Shown here: positions 51,206 through 62,678 of the stretch, piece after piece
Position numbering within the stretch: position 1 is the first letter of the stretch
How the letters are laid out: each line of letters starts with the position of its first letter
Source: Tsukamurella paurometabola DSM 20162
GTDB taxonomy: Bacteria; Actinomycetota; Actinomycetes; Mycobacteriales; Mycobacteriaceae
Direction of reading: 5' to 3'
NCBI RefSeq assembly: GCF_000092225.1
Contig: NC_014158.1
Coordinates: forward strand, 2,666,001-2,730,000
Length of the DNA: 64,000 nt
Program-made: the position numbers and the translations under genes
Notes under the pieces: generated by a model
What the model was told of the DNA's origin: nothing
The model's database searches: none
What the model saw: the letters and a program-made list of their open reading frames with translations, nothing else

Positions 51206-54200
51206 TCAGGACAGGCAGTTCGGGCCGAGCAGGGCCTTCAGATCACCCATCAACGATGACGACTGATTCACTCGGAGTGTGTCGTCCAGCCGCAGCGTCG
51301 TGGCCTTATCCCCGCTAACGAGTTTGACGTGCACATCCGAGACGCCGGGGTGCCGCTGGAGCACCTGCTTGAGCGCGGACACCTTGTCGTGCGTGCAGAT
51401 TCGCGTCGGCATGGTCAGCGACAACGGCTTCGCAACGCCGATCTGCGACAGATCGATGGGGGCGATGTCGTTCGCGATCAGCGTGACCTTGTCGTCCCGG
51501 AAGTTGACCCGCGCCTTGATCAGCACCACGGCGTCTTCGACCACCTCCGCCCCATACGCGGCGTAGGCCTGCGGAAAGAAGAAGACCTCGATGCCACCGG
51601 AGAGATCCTCGATCTGCGCCGATGCGAACGGCGCGCCGTTCTTGTTCACGCGCCGGTTCACCGACTGCAGGATGCCGCCGACGGTCACCTGAGTGCCGTC
51701 CTTGACATCGCCTTCGACGATGGCCGGGATCGGGGTGTCGGTCTGCGCCGCGATCACGTGCTCGACACCGTCGAGCGGGTGGGCGGAGACGTACAGGCCG
51801 AGCATCTCGCGTTCCAGCGCGAGCTTGTGCTTGCCGTCCCACTCCTCGTCCGGCACCTTGATCGTGAACACGTCGTCGATCGGTTCGGTACCGCCGCCCT
51901 CGTCGCCCATGGAGCCGAAGAGGTCGAACTGGCCCACGGCCTCGGCCTTCTTGGTGGACAACACCGACTCGATCGCGTCGCTGTGCACCAGGAACAGCCC
52001 CTTGCGGGGATGCTCCAGCGAGTCGAAACCGCCCGCCTTGATGAGGGATTCGGTCACCTTCTTGGAGCAGGCCGCAACCTCGATCTTGGCGAGGTAGTCG
52101 GAGAAGGACGTGAAGTTCCCCTTCTCCTCACGCGTGTTCACGATGGACGCGACAACCCCCTCGCCGACGTTGCGCACCGAGCCCATGCCGAAGCGGATGT
52201 CCTCGCCGACGGAAGTGAAGGCGTGGAAGGACTCGTTGACGTCCGGCGGGAGGACGGTGATGCCGAGGCGGCGGCAGTCGCCGAGGTAGATCGCGGCCTT
52301 GTCCTTGTCGTCGCCGACGGAGGTGAGCAGCGCGGCCATGTACTCGGCCGGGTAGTTCGCCTTGAGGTACGCGGTCCAATACGAGACCAGGCCGTACGCT
52401 GCGGCGTGCGACTTGTTGAACGCGTAGCCGGCGAACGGCAGCACCGTCTCCCACAGCGCGGTGATCGCGGGTTGGGAGAACCCGTTGTCGAGCATGCCCT
52501 GCTGGAAGCCACCGTAGGCCTCGTCGAGGATCTCCTTCTTCTTCTTACCCATCGCACGCCGCAGCAGGTCGGCCTGACCGAGCGAGTAGCCCGCGACCTT
52601 CTGCGCGATCTGCATGATCTGCTCCTGATACACGATCAGACCGAAAGTCTCCGATAGGATCTCGGCCAGCGGCTCCTCGAGCTCCGGGTGGATCGGCTTG
52701 ACCTGTTGCCTGCCGTTCTTGCGATCGGCGTAGTCGTTGTGGGCGTTCACACCCATCGGGCCCGGCCGGTAGAGCGCACCGACGGCCACGATGTCCTCGA
52801 ACTTGGTGGGCTGCATGCGCCGCAGCAGATCTCGCATCGGTCCACCGTCGAGCTGGAAGACGCCGAGCGTGTTGCCCCGCTGCAGCAGCTGGTAGGTGGT
52901 CTCGTCGTCCAGCGGGAGTTGGTCCATGTCGAGATCGATGCCGCGGTTGTGCTTGATGTTGGCCAGCGCATCGCCGATCACGGTGAGGTTGCGCAGGCCC
53001 AGGAAGTCCATCTTCAGGAGGCCGATGGCCTCACACGACGGATAGTCCCATCCGGTGATGATCGCGCCGTCCTGTGCGCGCTTCCACACGGGGATCGCGT
53101 CGGTGAGCGGATCGCAGGACATGATCACCGCGCACGCGTGCACGCCCGCGTTGCGGATCAGGCCCTCGAGCCCGAGCGCCATATCGTAGATCTTCTTGAC
53201 GTCCGGGTCGGTCTCGATCAGCTGGCGGACCTCGACGGCTTCCTTGTACCGCTCGTGCGCCGGGTCCGTGATGCCCTTGACCGAGATGTCCTTGGCCATG
53301 ATGGGCGGCGGCAGCGCCTTGGTGATGCGGTCGGCGATCGAGTAACCGGGCTGCCCGTAGATGACGCGGGCCGAGTCCTTGATCGCGGCCTTGGTCTTGA
53401 TGGTGCCGAACGTGATGACCTGCGCCACCTTGTCCGAGCCCCACTTCTCCGAGGCATAGGTGATCATTTCGCCGCGACGACGATCATCGAAGTCGATATC
53501 GATATCGGGCATCGAGACGCGCTCGGGGTTGAGGAACCGCTCGAACAGCAGGCCGTGCGGGATCGGATCGATGTTGGTGATGCCCAATGCCCACGCCACG
53601 AGCGAACCCGCCGCTGAACCACGGCCCGGGCCCACGCGGATACCGACCTCGTGTGCGTGTGCGATCAGATCGCCGACCACGAGGAAGTACGCGGGGAAGC
53701 CCATCTCGTTGATGACCGAGAGCTCGTACCTGGCGCGCTCGACGTAATCCGGCGGCGGACCGTCCGGGAAACGACGGTTCAGGCCGTCCATGACCTCGGA
53801 TTCGAGGAAGGACTCCTGAGTGTGGTTCTCGGGCACCGGGAACCGCGGCATGCGGTCCTTGTGCTCCCAGACCTCCTTATAGGACTGGACCCGCTCACCG
53901 ATCTCGACAGTCGAATCGCACGCGCCGGGCACCTGCGCATCCCACAGCTCGCGCATCTCCTGCGCCGACTTGAGGTAGTAGCCGTCACCGTCGAACTGGA
54001 AGCGGGTGGGATCGGACAGGGTCTTACCGGTCTGGATGCACAACAGCGCGCCGTGCGACTCGGCTTTGTCCTTGGTGACGTAGTGGCAGTCGTTCGTGGC
54101 GAGCGGCTTGATCCCGAGCTTGCGGCCGATCTCCAGCAGCCCCTCGCGCACGCGCCGCTCGATGTCGATGCCGTGATCCATCAGTTCCAGGTAGAAGTTC

Positions 54201-54763
54201 TCCTTGCCGAAGATCTCCTGCCATTTGGCCGCGGCCTCCAGCGCCTCCTGCTCGTGCCCCAATCGCAGCCGGGTCTGCACCTCGCCCGACGGGCAGCCGG
54301 TGGTCGCGATGATGCCCTCGGCGTGTTCGGCGATGATCTCGGCGTCCATGCGAGACCACTTGCCGAGTTGCCCCTCGATCGAAGCGAGGGAACTGAGCTT
54401 GAAAAGGTTCCGCAGACCGGTGGCGTTCTCGGCCACCATCGTCATGTGCGTGTAGGCGCCCGAACCCGAGACGTCGTCGCTCTTCTGCGACGGATCGCCC
54501 CAGCGGACGCGCTTGGTGTTGAACCGGGACTCCGGCGCGATGTACGCCTCGATGCCGATGATCGGCTTGATGTCGTACTTGACCGCGGTGTTGTAGAAGT
54601 CCGACGCCCCGAACATGTTGCCATGGTCGGACATGCCGACCGCCGTCATACCCAGCCGCTTGGCCTCGGCGAACAACGGGTCGACCTTGGCAGCCCCGTC
54701 GAGCATCGAGTACTCGGTGTGATTGTGCAGATGCACGAATGAATCTTGCGCGGGCACGCTCAC
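51206..54763 (-). CDS. dnaE1: DNA polymerase III alpha subunit
   Basis: Replicative polymerase, C-family. 1185 residues. N-terminal PHP domain with [17 protein letters not shown] keeps its metal residues, consistent with the intrinsic PHP exonuclease reported for mycobacterial DnaE1. Polymerase active-site aspartates in [18 protein letters not shown] (about residue 412). Alpha-specific [18 protein letters not shown] just before it. OB-fold near the C-terminus ([16 protein letters not shown]). Full length; a dnaE1 (not dnaE2) type by length. Confidence 0.96.
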   Translation of the reverse strand: MSVPAQDSFVHLHNHTEYSMLDGAAKVDPLFAEAKRLGMTAVGMSDHGNMFGASDFYNTAVKYDIKPIIGIEAYIAPESRFNTKRVRWGDPSQKSDDVSGSGAYTHMTMVAENATGLRNLFKLSSLASIEGQLGKWSRMDAEIIAEHAEGIIATTGCPSGEVQTRLRLGHEQEALEAAAKWQEIFGKENFYLELMDHGIDIERRVREGLLEIGRKLGIKPLATNDCHYVTKDKAESHGALLCIQTGKTLSDPTRFQFDGDGYYLKSAQEMRELWDAQVPGACDSTVEIGERVQSYKEVWEHKDRMPRFPVPENHTQESFLESEVMDGLNRRFPDGPPPDYVERARYELSVINEMGFPAYFLVVGDLIAHAHEVGIRVGPGRGSAAGSLVAWALGITNIDPIPHGLLFERFLNPERVSMPDIDIDFDDRRRGEMITYASEKWGSDKVAQVITFGTIKTKAAIKDSARVIYGQPGYSIADRITKALPPPIMAKDISVKGITDPAHERYKEAVEVRQLIETDPDVKKIYDMALGLEGLIRNAGVHACAVIMSCDPLTDAIPVWKRAQDGAIITGWDYPSCEAIGLLKMDFLGLRNLTVIGDALANIKHNRGIDLDMDQLPLDDETTYQLLQRGNTLGVFQLDGGPMRDLLRRMQPTKFEDIVAVGALYRPGPMGVNAHNDYADRKNGRQQVKPIHPELEEPLAEILSETFGLIVYQEQIMQIAQKVAGYSLGQADLLRRAMGKKKKEILDEAYGGFQQGMLDNGFSQPAITALWETVLPFAGYAFNKSHAAAYGLVSYWTAYLKANYPAEYMAALLTSVGDDKDKAAIYLGDCRRLGITVLPPDVNESFHAFTSVGEDIRFGMGSVRNVGEGVVASIVNTREEKGNFTSFSDYLAKIEVAACSKKVTESLIKAGGFDSLEHPRKGLFLVHSDAIESVLSTKKAEAVGQFDLFGSMGDEGGGTEPIDDVFTIKVPDEEWDGKHKLALEREMLGLYVSAHPLDGVEHVIAAQTDTPIPAIVEGDVKDGTQVTVGGILQSVNRRVNKNGAPFASAQIEDLSGGIEVFFFPQAYAAYGAEVVEDAVVLIKARVNFRDDKVTLIANDIAPIDLSQIGVAKPLSLTMPTRICTHDKVSALKQVLQRHPGVSDVHVKLVSGDKATTLRLDDTLRVNQSSSLMGDLKALLGPNCLS

Positions 54764-54894
54764 TCACCTCGACCCATCATCGGTGGAAATCTCAACGCTG
54801 CGATTCGAGTGTAGGCCCTCGGTCCGACAGGTTCCGTCAGGCCGACGCGGCCGTCGGGAGGCCGCCGTCCCGCCTTCCCCACACGCCACACGCG

Positions 54895-56154
54895 TCAGCC
54901 GAACGCGATGATCAGCACCAGGATGAGCAGCGCCAGGATCGCCACGCCCACCAGAGCGAGCACGCCGGGCGAGAGTGTCGAGTTGGGTCCCCCGGCCGGC
55001 GCCCGGGTCGGTTCGGGGCGGCGCTGCGCCGCCGGCACGGGCGGACCCGGTGGACGCGGCATCGCACCCGACGGACTGCCCGAGCCGTACACCGGCGCCG
55101 GGTGCTGCGGACCGGGTGGACGCATCGCGGGAACGGCGCGGTTGGCCTGGCCCCGGATCCCGGGAGCCACCGAACGGTGCTGCGCTGCCGCCGACCGGTT
55201 CGGAGTTGCGGGTGGCTGCGGACCCGACGGATGCCCCGGACCGGGGACGGAACCCGGTCGAGGTGCGGGGCGGCCCTGCGGGACCCGGCGGGCGGGCGGA
55301 GCCGCCATGGCCGACCGCAGCGCGTTGGTGAATTCCTTGCAGGTGGCGAAGCGCTCGGCCGGAGTCTTGGCGAGACCCCGGGCGACCACCGCGTCGACCG
55401 CGGGCGGCACGCCGTCGCGGATCTGCGAGATCCGGGGCGGCGGCGCGTTGAAGTGCGCATCGATCACGGCGTCGGTGCTGGCACCCGAGTACGGCACCTT
55501 CCCGGTGACCAGATGGAAGAAGGTCGCGGCGAGCGAGTACTGGTCCGAGCGCGGGTCGAGGTCCTCCCCGCACAGTTGCTCGGGTGAGGCGTAGGCGAGA
55601 GTTGCGAGCACGGTGCCGACGGCCGTGAGCTGGGAGGCGTCGTCACCGCCCTTCGCCACTCCGAAGTCGGTCAGCAGCACGCGCCGCCCGTCGCCATCGT
55701 CACCGTCATCGGTGGACACCAGGATGTTCGCGGGCTTGATGTCGCGGTGCAGCAGACCGGCCTTGTGCGCGTGATCGAGTCCGCGCGCCACTTGGCCGAC
55801 GATGTGCACCGCGGTCGCGGGTTCGAGTCCGGCGGGCGTGCGCTTGAGCAGCACCGAGCAGTCATCCCCCTGGACGTACTGCATCGCGATCCACAGCAGC
55901 GGCCCCTGGCTGCCGCGGTTGTAGATGGTGACGATGCTCGGGTGGTCCAGGCGTGCGGCCAGCTCGGCCTCGCGCAGGAACCGCTTCCGGAAACCGTCGT
56001 CGCCCTCGTAACCCGAACTCAACACCTTGAGGGCGTCGTGCCGGGGCAGCTCGGGATGCTTGGCGAGGTACACCGACCCCATGCCACCGGAACCGAGGCG
56101 TCGCTCGATCCGATAGCCGCCGATCACCGTGCCCGGTGCGAGTTCATCCTTCAT
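54895..56154 (-). CDS. Serine/threonine protein kinase, no extracellular sensor
   Basis: 419 residues from ATG 56154 (GTG 56175 also possible). Glycine loop RRLGSGGMGSVYLAK, catalytic HRDIKPANIL, DFGVAKGG and APE-equivalent YASPEQLCGED are all present. After the kinase domain (to about residue 265) comes a Pro/Gln-rich linker, then one membrane helix at the very end (VLALVGVAILALLILVLIIA) with almost nothing outside. It therefore lacks the PASTA-type sensor of PknB. Targets unknown. Confidence 0.93.
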   Translation of the reverse strand: MKDELAPGTVIGGYRIERRLGSGGMGSVYLAKHPELPRHDALKVLSSGYEGDDGFRKRFLREAELAARLDHPSIVTIYNRGSQGPLLWIAMQYVQGDDCSVLLKRTPAGLEPATAVHIVGQVARGLDHAHKAGLLHRDIKPANILVSTDDGDDGDGRRVLLTDFGVAKGGDDASQLTAVGTVLATLAYASPEQLCGEDLDPRSDQYSLAATFFHLVTGKVPYSGASTDAVIDAHFNAPPPRISQIRDGVPPAVDAVVARGLAKTPAERFATCKEFTNALRSAMAAPPARRVPQGRPAPRPGSVPGPGHPSGPQPPATPNRSAAAQHRSVAPGIRGQANRAVPAMRPPGPQHPAPVYGSGSPSGAMPRPPGPPVPAAQRRPEPTRAPAGGPNSTLSPGVLALVGVAILALLILVLIIAFG

Positions 56155-56243
56155 CCGCTGCCGCTTCTGCCCCACATCGTCCGTATTTCTCTGCGGACAA
56201 GCCTAGCGTGCGCCCTTGCACCTTCCTTGGCAACGACCTGCGG

Positions 56244-58064
56244 TCAGATCTCGGCGCCTTCGAACTGGGCCCGGTACAGCCGGGCATAGGCCCCGCCGGC
56301 GGCCAACAGCTCGTCGTGCGCTCCCTGTTCCACGATCCGCCCGTGATCCATCACGACGATGACGTCCGCGTCGCGGATGGTCGAAAGCCGATGCGCGATC
56401 ACGAAGCTCGTGCGATCAGCGCGCAGCGCGCGCATGGCCCGCTGCAACAGGACTTCGGTGCGGGTGTCTACCGAGCTGGTGGCCTCGTCGAGAATGAGAA
56501 TTGCCGGTTCGGCCAGGAACGCCCGAGCGATCGTGATGAGCTGGCGCTCGCCGGCGGACGCACTGCCCGATTCGTCGTCGAGGACGGTGTCGTAGCCGTC
56601 CGGCAGCGAGTGCACGAAACGGTCCACGAAGGTGGCCTTCGCCGCGGCCCGCACCTCCTCGTCGGTCGCGTCGAGCCGGCCATACCGGATGTTGTCGGCG
56701 ATCGTGCCCTCGAACAGCCACGTGTCCTGCAGCACCATGCCGATCTTCGAGCGCAGCTCGGCTCGCCGCACCTGCGCGATATCGGTGCCGTCGATCGTGA
56801 TCCGGCCTCCGGTCAATTCGTAGAACCTCAGGATGAGGTTGACCAGGGTGGTCTTTCCCGCGCCGGTGTGACCGACGATGGCGACGGTGCGGCCCGGTTC
56901 GGCGACCAGGTCGAGGTGCTCGATCAGCGGCTCGTCGGGGTCGTAGCCGAAGGCGACGTCCTCGAACGCGACGCGGCCCCGGGTGGGGACGGGCAGCGCG
57001 CCGGCCTGATCCGCCACCTCGTCGTCGGCGTCGAGCACCGTGAACACGCGCTCGGCGGAGGCGACGCCGGACTGGAGCAGGTTCACCATCGACGCCATCT
57101 GCGTGAGCGGCTGGGTGAACTGCCGCGAGTACTGGATGAACGCGATCACGTCGCCGAGCGACATCGAGCCCGATGCCACCCGGAGACCGCCGACCACGCA
57201 GATCGCGACGTACTGCAGGTTCCCCACGAACATCGAGATCGGCATCACCAGGCCGGACAGGAACTGGGCCTTGTAGCTGGCCGTCATCAGCGCGTCGTTC
57301 TCCACATCGAAACGCTGCTTGACCGCGTCCCGGCGGCCGAAGACGGTGACCAGGGCATGCCCGGAGAACGCCTCTTCCACCTGACCGTTGAGGGCTCCGG
57401 TGTGCTGCCACTGGCCCACGAAGTGTTTCTGGCTGCGCTTCATGATCTGGCCGGTGAGGATCACGACGAGCGGGATCACCAGGATCGCGACCAGAGTGAG
57501 CACCGGCGAGACCACCAGCATCATCACCAGCACACCGATCACGGTGAGCGCCGAGATGATCAGCTGCCCGAGGGCCTGGGTGAGCGACTGCCCGAGGTTG
57601 TCGATGTCGTTCGTCACGCGGGAGAGCAACTCGCCGCGGGGCTGCTTGTCGAAGTAGCTCAGCGGCAACCGATTCAGCTTCTCCTCGACGTCGCGGCGCA
57701 GCTCGTACATCACCCTCTGCACGGCGCCGTTGAGCAGGTAGCCCTCGATGTACTGCAGTAGTGCACTGCCGATGTACAGCGCGACCACCCAGAGAAGAAT
57801 CGTGCCGACCCGGTCGAAGTCGATCCCCGGACCACCCGTCCGAGCACTGAGGAAACCGTCGTAGATGGCGTCGACAGCAGAGCCGATCACCTTGGGCGCG
57901 AGCACCGCCGCGACCACCGATCCCACAGCGAGGACGACCGCGGCGACCACGGCCGAACGCTGCGATTCGAGCATGCCGAGCAATCGTTTGAGCGAGGGCC
58001 AGAAGGTCATCGGCTTCTGGCCGGGAGCGCCTGCGGTGGCCGCGCGGCTTCCGGGCCCGGTCAC
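56244..58064 (-). CDS. ABC exporter half, consensus Walker B, degenerate signature
   Basis: 606 residues: six-helix membrane domain then ABC domain. Walker A GHTGAGKTTLVN, Walker B ILILDEATSSVD with catalytic Glu. The ABC signature reads SASAGERQ instead of LSGGQ. GTG 58064 overlaps the stop of the partner gene. Half of a heterodimeric drug- or lipid-type exporter (LmrCD/TM287-288 layout). Under the TetR at 59790 in one operon. Confidence 0.9.
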   Translation of the reverse strand: MTGPGSRAATAGAPGQKPMTFWPSLKRLLGMLESQRSAVVAAVVLAVGSVVAAVLAPKVIGSAVDAIYDGFLSARTGGPGIDFDRVGTILLWVVALYIGSALLQYIEGYLLNGAVQRVMYELRRDVEEKLNRLPLSYFDKQPRGELLSRVTNDIDNLGQSLTQALGQLIISALTVIGVLVMMLVVSPVLTLVAILVIPLVVILTGQIMKRSQKHFVGQWQHTGALNGQVEEAFSGHALVTVFGRRDAVKQRFDVENDALMTASYKAQFLSGLVMPISMFVGNLQYVAICVVGGLRVASGSMSLGDVIAFIQYSRQFTQPLTQMASMVNLLQSGVASAERVFTVLDADDEVADQAGALPVPTRGRVAFEDVAFGYDPDEPLIEHLDLVAEPGRTVAIVGHTGAGKTTLVNLILRFYELTGGRITIDGTDIAQVRRAELRSKIGMVLQDTWLFEGTIADNIRYGRLDATDEEVRAAAKATFVDRFVHSLPDGYDTVLDDESGSASAGERQLITIARAFLAEPAILILDEATSSVDTRTEVLLQRAMRALRADRTSFVIAHRLSTIRDADVIVVMDHGRIVEQGAHDELLAAGGAYARLYRAQFEGAEI

Positions 58065-59793
58065 GCCGCGCTCGATTCGGTGGCCTGGCTGCCGGCTATC
58101 TCCTGGTACGTGGGACAACTCGCCATCAGTTCGGTGTGAGTACCCAGCCCGACAACGGCGCCGTCCTCGAGGACCAGGATCTTGTCGGCGCCCGCGATCG
58201 TCGAGATACGTTGTGCCACGACGAAGACGGTGGATTCGCGGGTATGCGGCGCGAGTGCGGCCCGCAGTTTGGCGTCGGTTGCCAGATCGAGTGCCGAGAA
58301 GCTGTCGTCGAACAAGTACACGGCGGGCCGGGAGACCAGCGCACGAGCGATGGCGAGTCGCTGCCGTTGCCCGCCGGAGACATTGGTGCCTCCCTGGGCG
58401 ATCGGTGCGTCCAGGCCCCCCATCTCGGTGACGAAGTCGGCCGCCTGAGCAATGGTCAGCGCCTCGTACAGCTGTTCATCGGTGGCGTCGGGATCGCCAT
58501 AGCGCAAGTTGGTGGCGACGGTTCCGCTGAACAGATAGGGGCGCTGTGGCACCAGACCGATGTGGCCCCACAGCGCGTCCGGTCGGATGTCGGTGATGTT
58601 CACCCCGTCGTAGCGGACGGCGCCGCCGGTCACATCGAACAGCCTGGCCAGCAAGTTGATCAGCGTCGTCTTACCTGCACCGGTGGAGCCGATCACGGCC
58701 ACGGTCTCTCCCGGCGTTGCGGTGAGGTTGATCTCGCGGAGCACGGGCGCCTCCGCACCGGGGTAGGTGAGCGAGACCCGGTCGAGTTCGACGTTGCCGG
58801 TGATCCGTTGCAGTGCTGCCGGATTCGCGGGCGGCGCCACGGTCGGCTCGGTATCGAGGACCTCGGTGATGCGGTCGGCCGCGACGGAGGCGCGGGGCAC
58901 CATCATCACCATGAACGTGGCCATCATGACGGACATGAGTATCTGCATCATGTACTGCATGTAGGCGGTGACCTCGCCGATCTGGGCGCTGCCGTCGGAG
59001 ATCAGACGCGAGCCGAACCACCACACCGCCACGGTCGAGAGGTTGAGCACCAGCATCACCCACGGGAACATGACGGCCATCAGTCGCATCACCCGGATGC
59101 TGGAGGCGGTGAGCGCGGAGTTCGCCTCCTCGAACCGCTCCCGCTCGATGGGCTCGCGAACGAACGCGCGGATCACCCGGGCACCGGAGAGCTGTTCGCG
59201 CAGCACCCGGTTCACCGCATCGAGCCGGGTCTGCACCTGGCGGAAGCCCGGGATCATCTGCGCGATCACCACGCCGAGCACCGCCACCAGCAGAGGCACG
59301 GCGACCACCATGAGCCAAGACAGTTGCGTGTTCTCCCGAACCGCCATGATGACGCCACCCACAGCCATGAAGGGGGCCTGAATCATCATCGATAGCGTCA
59401 TCAGCACCAGGAGCTGGACCTGCTGGACGTCGTTGGTCGTGCGAGTGATCAGTGAGGCCGCACCGAATTTCGCCACCTCGCGGCCGGAGAAGCCGCCGAC
59501 GGTGTCGAACAGAGCGCCGCGGGTGTCACGACCGAAGGCCATCGAGGTGCGGGCACCGAAGTAGGTGGCGCCGGCGCGGCGACCACCTGAAGCAGAGTGA
59601 CCGCCAGCATGATGGCACCCATCCGCCAGATGTATCCGGTGTCGCCCGGAGTGACTCCGAGGTCGACGATCTTGGCGTTGATCGAGGGCAACGCGAGATT
59701 GGCGATGACGCTGACCAATTGGAAGGCGGCGACGGTCCACAACCACGGAGCGTAGGGCCGCAGGCGGCCCGCGATGAGTCGGATGAGGGTCAC
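58061..59793 (-). pseudogene. ABC exporter half with a frameshift near 59570-59583
   Basis: Would be 577 residues if one base were restored. The 5' part (GTG 59793) reads VAAFQLVSVIANLALPSINA to LAVTLLQVV, then the frame breaks in GCCGCGCCGGCG; the next frame continues AGATYFGARTSMAFGRDTRG to the end. Walker A GSTGAGKTTLIN, canonical VSGGQRQ signature, Walker B YLFDDSFSALD with Asp in place of the catalytic Glu. Total length is 2 mod 3, which fits a single missing base. GTG overlaps the TetR stop. Could be an assembly error in a GC run; then it is a working gene. Confidence 0.75.
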
Positions 59794-60422
59794 TGAGGGG
59801 TCCTGTCGGCTGTGGCGGCTGGGCGGGCTGAGATTCCGTCGAGGAGCACGTCCACGATGCGGCGGGGAGTGAGGGTCGCCCCCTCACTGATGTGCGGGTG
59901 ACTACCAGAGAACGTGAGTAGGCGCAGCAGATGGATGGCCTCTTCCGGGGTCACGCTGAGTTGATCGGCATCGTCGCCGATCACGCCGCGCAAACGGGCC
60001 ATCAGCGCGGGGCCGCCCTCGCGGGCTTTGCGGCGGGCGTCGATGTCGCGGGTGTGCGGCGGTGTGACGATGCCGAGCGCATCCATGAGGCCGAAGATGC
60101 GCTGGAACCGCTGCTGAACGAGGTCGGTGAACCGGTACAGGCGCTCGCGCAGCGGCAGCGCGGAATCGATCGCGTCGATCTGGTCGAGAAGGTCGTCGGG
60201 AGCGAAACTCTCGACCATTACGGCATCGAGCAGCGCCTCCTTGGAGTCGAAGACACGGAAGATCGTGCCCTCCGCGACGCCGGCATGCTGCGCGATCTGC
60301 TTGGTGGTGGGGACGGTGCCGTACTCCAACAGGGCGTCGCGAGTCGCGGCGATGAGCGCCGCCCGCCGCTCGTCGGGCGGCAGATGCGGCGCGCGCGGAC
60401 GGATGTCGTGAGCGGCGGGCAC
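59790..60422 (-). CDS. TetR-family repressor of the ABC exporter
   Basis: 210 residues from GTG 60422. Helix-turn-helix TTKQIAQHAGVAEGTIFRVF at about 39-58. Overlaps the exporter start by four bases, so it is first in the exporter operon and an operator-like site lies 20 bp upstream; autoregulation with an exported ligand as inducer is likely. Confidence 0.9.
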   Translation of the reverse strand: MPAAHDIRPRAPHLPPDERRAALIAATRDALLEYGTVPTTKQIAQHAGVAEGTIFRVFDSKEALLDAVMVESFAPDDLLDQIDAIDSALPLRERLYRFTDLVQQRFQRIFGLMDALGIVTPPHTRDIDARRKAREGGPALMARLRGVIGDDADQLSVTPEEAIHLLRLLTFSGSHPHISEGATLTPRRIVDVLLDGISARPAATADRTPQ

Positions 60423-60441
60423 GATGCCGAGAGTACAGAAA

Positions 60442-60455
60442 TGAGTGGGCGCTCA
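60442..60455 (-). promoter_or_regulatory. TetR operator-like site
   Basis: TGAGTGGGCGCTCA is a near-palindrome (TGAGyG-GG-CGCTCA) 20 bp before the TetR start. Typical length and place for autoregulation. Confidence 0.6.
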
Positions 60456-60532
60456 CAACTGCTTTTCGCCGCCCGCAAACCGGTGTACCCAATGTCCGTT
60501 TCCGGCTGCGTCCCTGGGGAATCGACCCGCCG

Positions 60533-61899
60533 CTAGCCGAGTAGGTCGGCCAGGGCACCGTCGATGCGCGGGTGCCGGAAAACGAATCCCGCAGCGGGAA
60601 GCACTGCCGAGGTCGCGTGCCTACCGGTGAGTCCGAGGGCGGGGTCACTGCGCATCGCGATCGCGCCGACGGCCAGCACCGGCGCGGGCGTCGGCGGAGC
60701 GGGCGGGCGGTGCAGGTGCCGACGGAGCTCACGCATGAGTTCAGCGTTGCGCACGGGGTGCGGCGCCGCGGCGACCACCACACCATCCGGCAGATCCACC
60801 CCGGTTCGATCCCGAGACCGGCCCGAATGAGCGCGAGCCAGTCGTCGATGTGGATCCAACTGAACCACTGGCGGCCGTCACCGAGCGAACCGCCGAGGAA
60901 GGCGCGGGCCACGCCCACCATCCGCGCCAACGCCGGAGATTCCGTATCGAGGACGATCGATGTGCGAACGACGCTGAGCCGCCCGGCATTCGCGTCGGCG
61001 ACGGCCTCCTCCCACGGGCGGGCGACGCCGGTCATCTGCGGTAGGCCAGGGTCGGGCAGCGCAGTCCCCTCGGTGCAGCGCTCCTCCCCCGCGTCGCTCC
61101 AGATCGCGGTGGTGCTCGCCTGGATCCAGCACGCGACCGGTCGCTCGGCGGACGCCTGCACCAGGGCGCGAGTGGCGTCCACGCGGCTGGACGTCAGGGC
61201 TGCGATGTTCGCCGCGGTCGGGCGACAGTCGACCAGCTTCCCCGCGAGGTTGATCACCGCGGTGTCCGGCTGCTCCAGAACCGCGGCCCACGGCCCGACA
61301 CGCCGCCCGTCCCAGGTGACCTGCGGGTGCGGAATGTCGCCCCGAATCGAACGGGTGACGATGGTGACATCGTGGCCTCGGCAGGTGAGATCCGCGGCGA
61401 TACGGCGGCCGAGGGAGCCGCTGCCGCCCGCGATCACCACATGGAGTCGGCGTTCCGCGCGCGGCGGCCCGGCGAGGCGCGCGAGGCGGGCGAGGTTCTC
61501 GTCGGCGTGGGCGGCGAACCGGCGGCCGATCAGGCGGTCGTAGAGCGGTCCCGACGGTCCGTCGACGGTGACGGTCTGCACCACCTCGGTGCCACCGTCG
61601 ACCGGGACGAGGTCCCACCTGAGCGTCGTGGCGGCGGCTCGATGATCCTGCGCGACCGCCAGGGTCCGAACGGGCTCGAACGCGGTGACGCGCACGGGCG
61701 AGGCGAACCGGCGGCGTACCCAGTCGCCCGGCACAGCCGGGGTCCAGTCGAATTCCGCGCCGAGCGCAGCCGGTCCGGCGGCCGTCACGGATTCGACGAA
61801 GGGCTGCCAATACGGCAGCCGCCCGAGATCGGCGACGACCTCCCAGATCGCCTCGGGCGCAAGTGCGATGAATCTCCTCATACGATGCTGTGTCCCCAT
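60533..61899 (-). pseudogene. SRPBCC/epimerase fusion (TIGR01777-like) with one-base frameshift near 60799
   Basis: N-terminal polyketide-cyclase/SRPBCC domain (RRFIALAPEAIWEVVADLG, WQPFVESV) followed by an NAD-binding epimerase domain with IAGGSGSLGRRIAADLTCRG. The frame breaks at a C4 run (60799-60802; GGGG on the coding strand), after LIRAGLGIEPG; the other frame continues DLPDGVVVAAAPHPVRNAEL to ALADLLG. Total length is 2 mod 3, so one missing base would restore 455 residues. Start ATG 61899 or 61881. May be a real pseudogene or a sequencing error. Confidence 0.75.
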
Positions 61900-62015
61900 A
61901 TCGTCGACGCTAGTTCGCGATCGCAGAGAATCAATGCGCTTAATCGGAGATCATTCTCACATTGTGAGATGCCACGCGGCGCTCAATGACTCCACGGGTA
62001 CCGAGCCGCAGCGCC

Positions 62016-62678
62016 TCAGGCCGGTGGGACGGAACCGTCGTCCGCACCCGGTTCGGCGCGGTCGGTGAACGACGGAAGCAGGGGCGCCACGGCGAAGACG
62101 CCGCCGCCGTCGGGCACCACCTGCACCGCCCGCACACCCGACCCGGAGGCGGCGGTACGCAGCGCATCACCGGTGCCGTACACCACGATCCCCACGACCG
62201 CGGGGACGCCGGCCCGCAGCCGCGCCGCGGAGACGCGGGCGATCGCCGCGCCGCGCTCTCCCGGCGCCACGAGCGACGGAACCGCATACGCGGCAAGCTC
62301 GTTCACCGCGGCGATACCGGCGGCGCTCTGACCGGTCGGCACCGGCACCGTCGGGGTCTGCACACCGGGGATCGGGACCCGCACCAGCACCCGCCCGATC
62401 CGTTCCATGCCCGCAGCCGCGCCGTACCGGCGCCACACCTCCTCGGTCGACCACGCGGTCGCAGGGGAGATCAGTGCCCACCGACCCTCACCGGACGGGG
62501 CCGCCGCAAGAGTCTCGGCGGCCTTCCTCAGGTACACCTCGATCGACTGGCTCGCTTCGGGACCGAGACGGTCGTCGGAGATGCGGGTGACCGGCGGCGC
62601 GGTGACCGAGCCCAGCCAATAGGCCAGCACCACGGCGACCGCGGCCACCGCCGCGACGGGCGCCCAGGTACGGGTCAC
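62016..62678 (-). CDS. Membrane-anchored protein, unknown function
   Basis: 220 residues from GTG 62678. One N-terminal membrane helix ([17 protein letters not shown]) then an exported soluble domain with repeated [12 protein letters not shown] and [11 protein letters not shown] segments. GTGA overlap with the rluD stop ties it to that operon. No family recognised. Confidence 0.8.
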   Translation of the reverse strand: MTRTWAPVAAVAAVAVVLAYWLGSVTAPPVTRISDDRLGPEASQSIEVYLRKAAETLAAAPSGEGRWALISPATAWSTEEVWRRYGAAAGMERIGRVLVRVPIPGVQTPTVPVPTGQSAAGIAAVNELAAYAVPSLVAPGERGAAIARVSAARLRAGVPAVVGIVVYGTGDALRTAASGSGVRAVQVVPDGGGVFAVAPLLPSFTDRAEPGADDGSVPPA

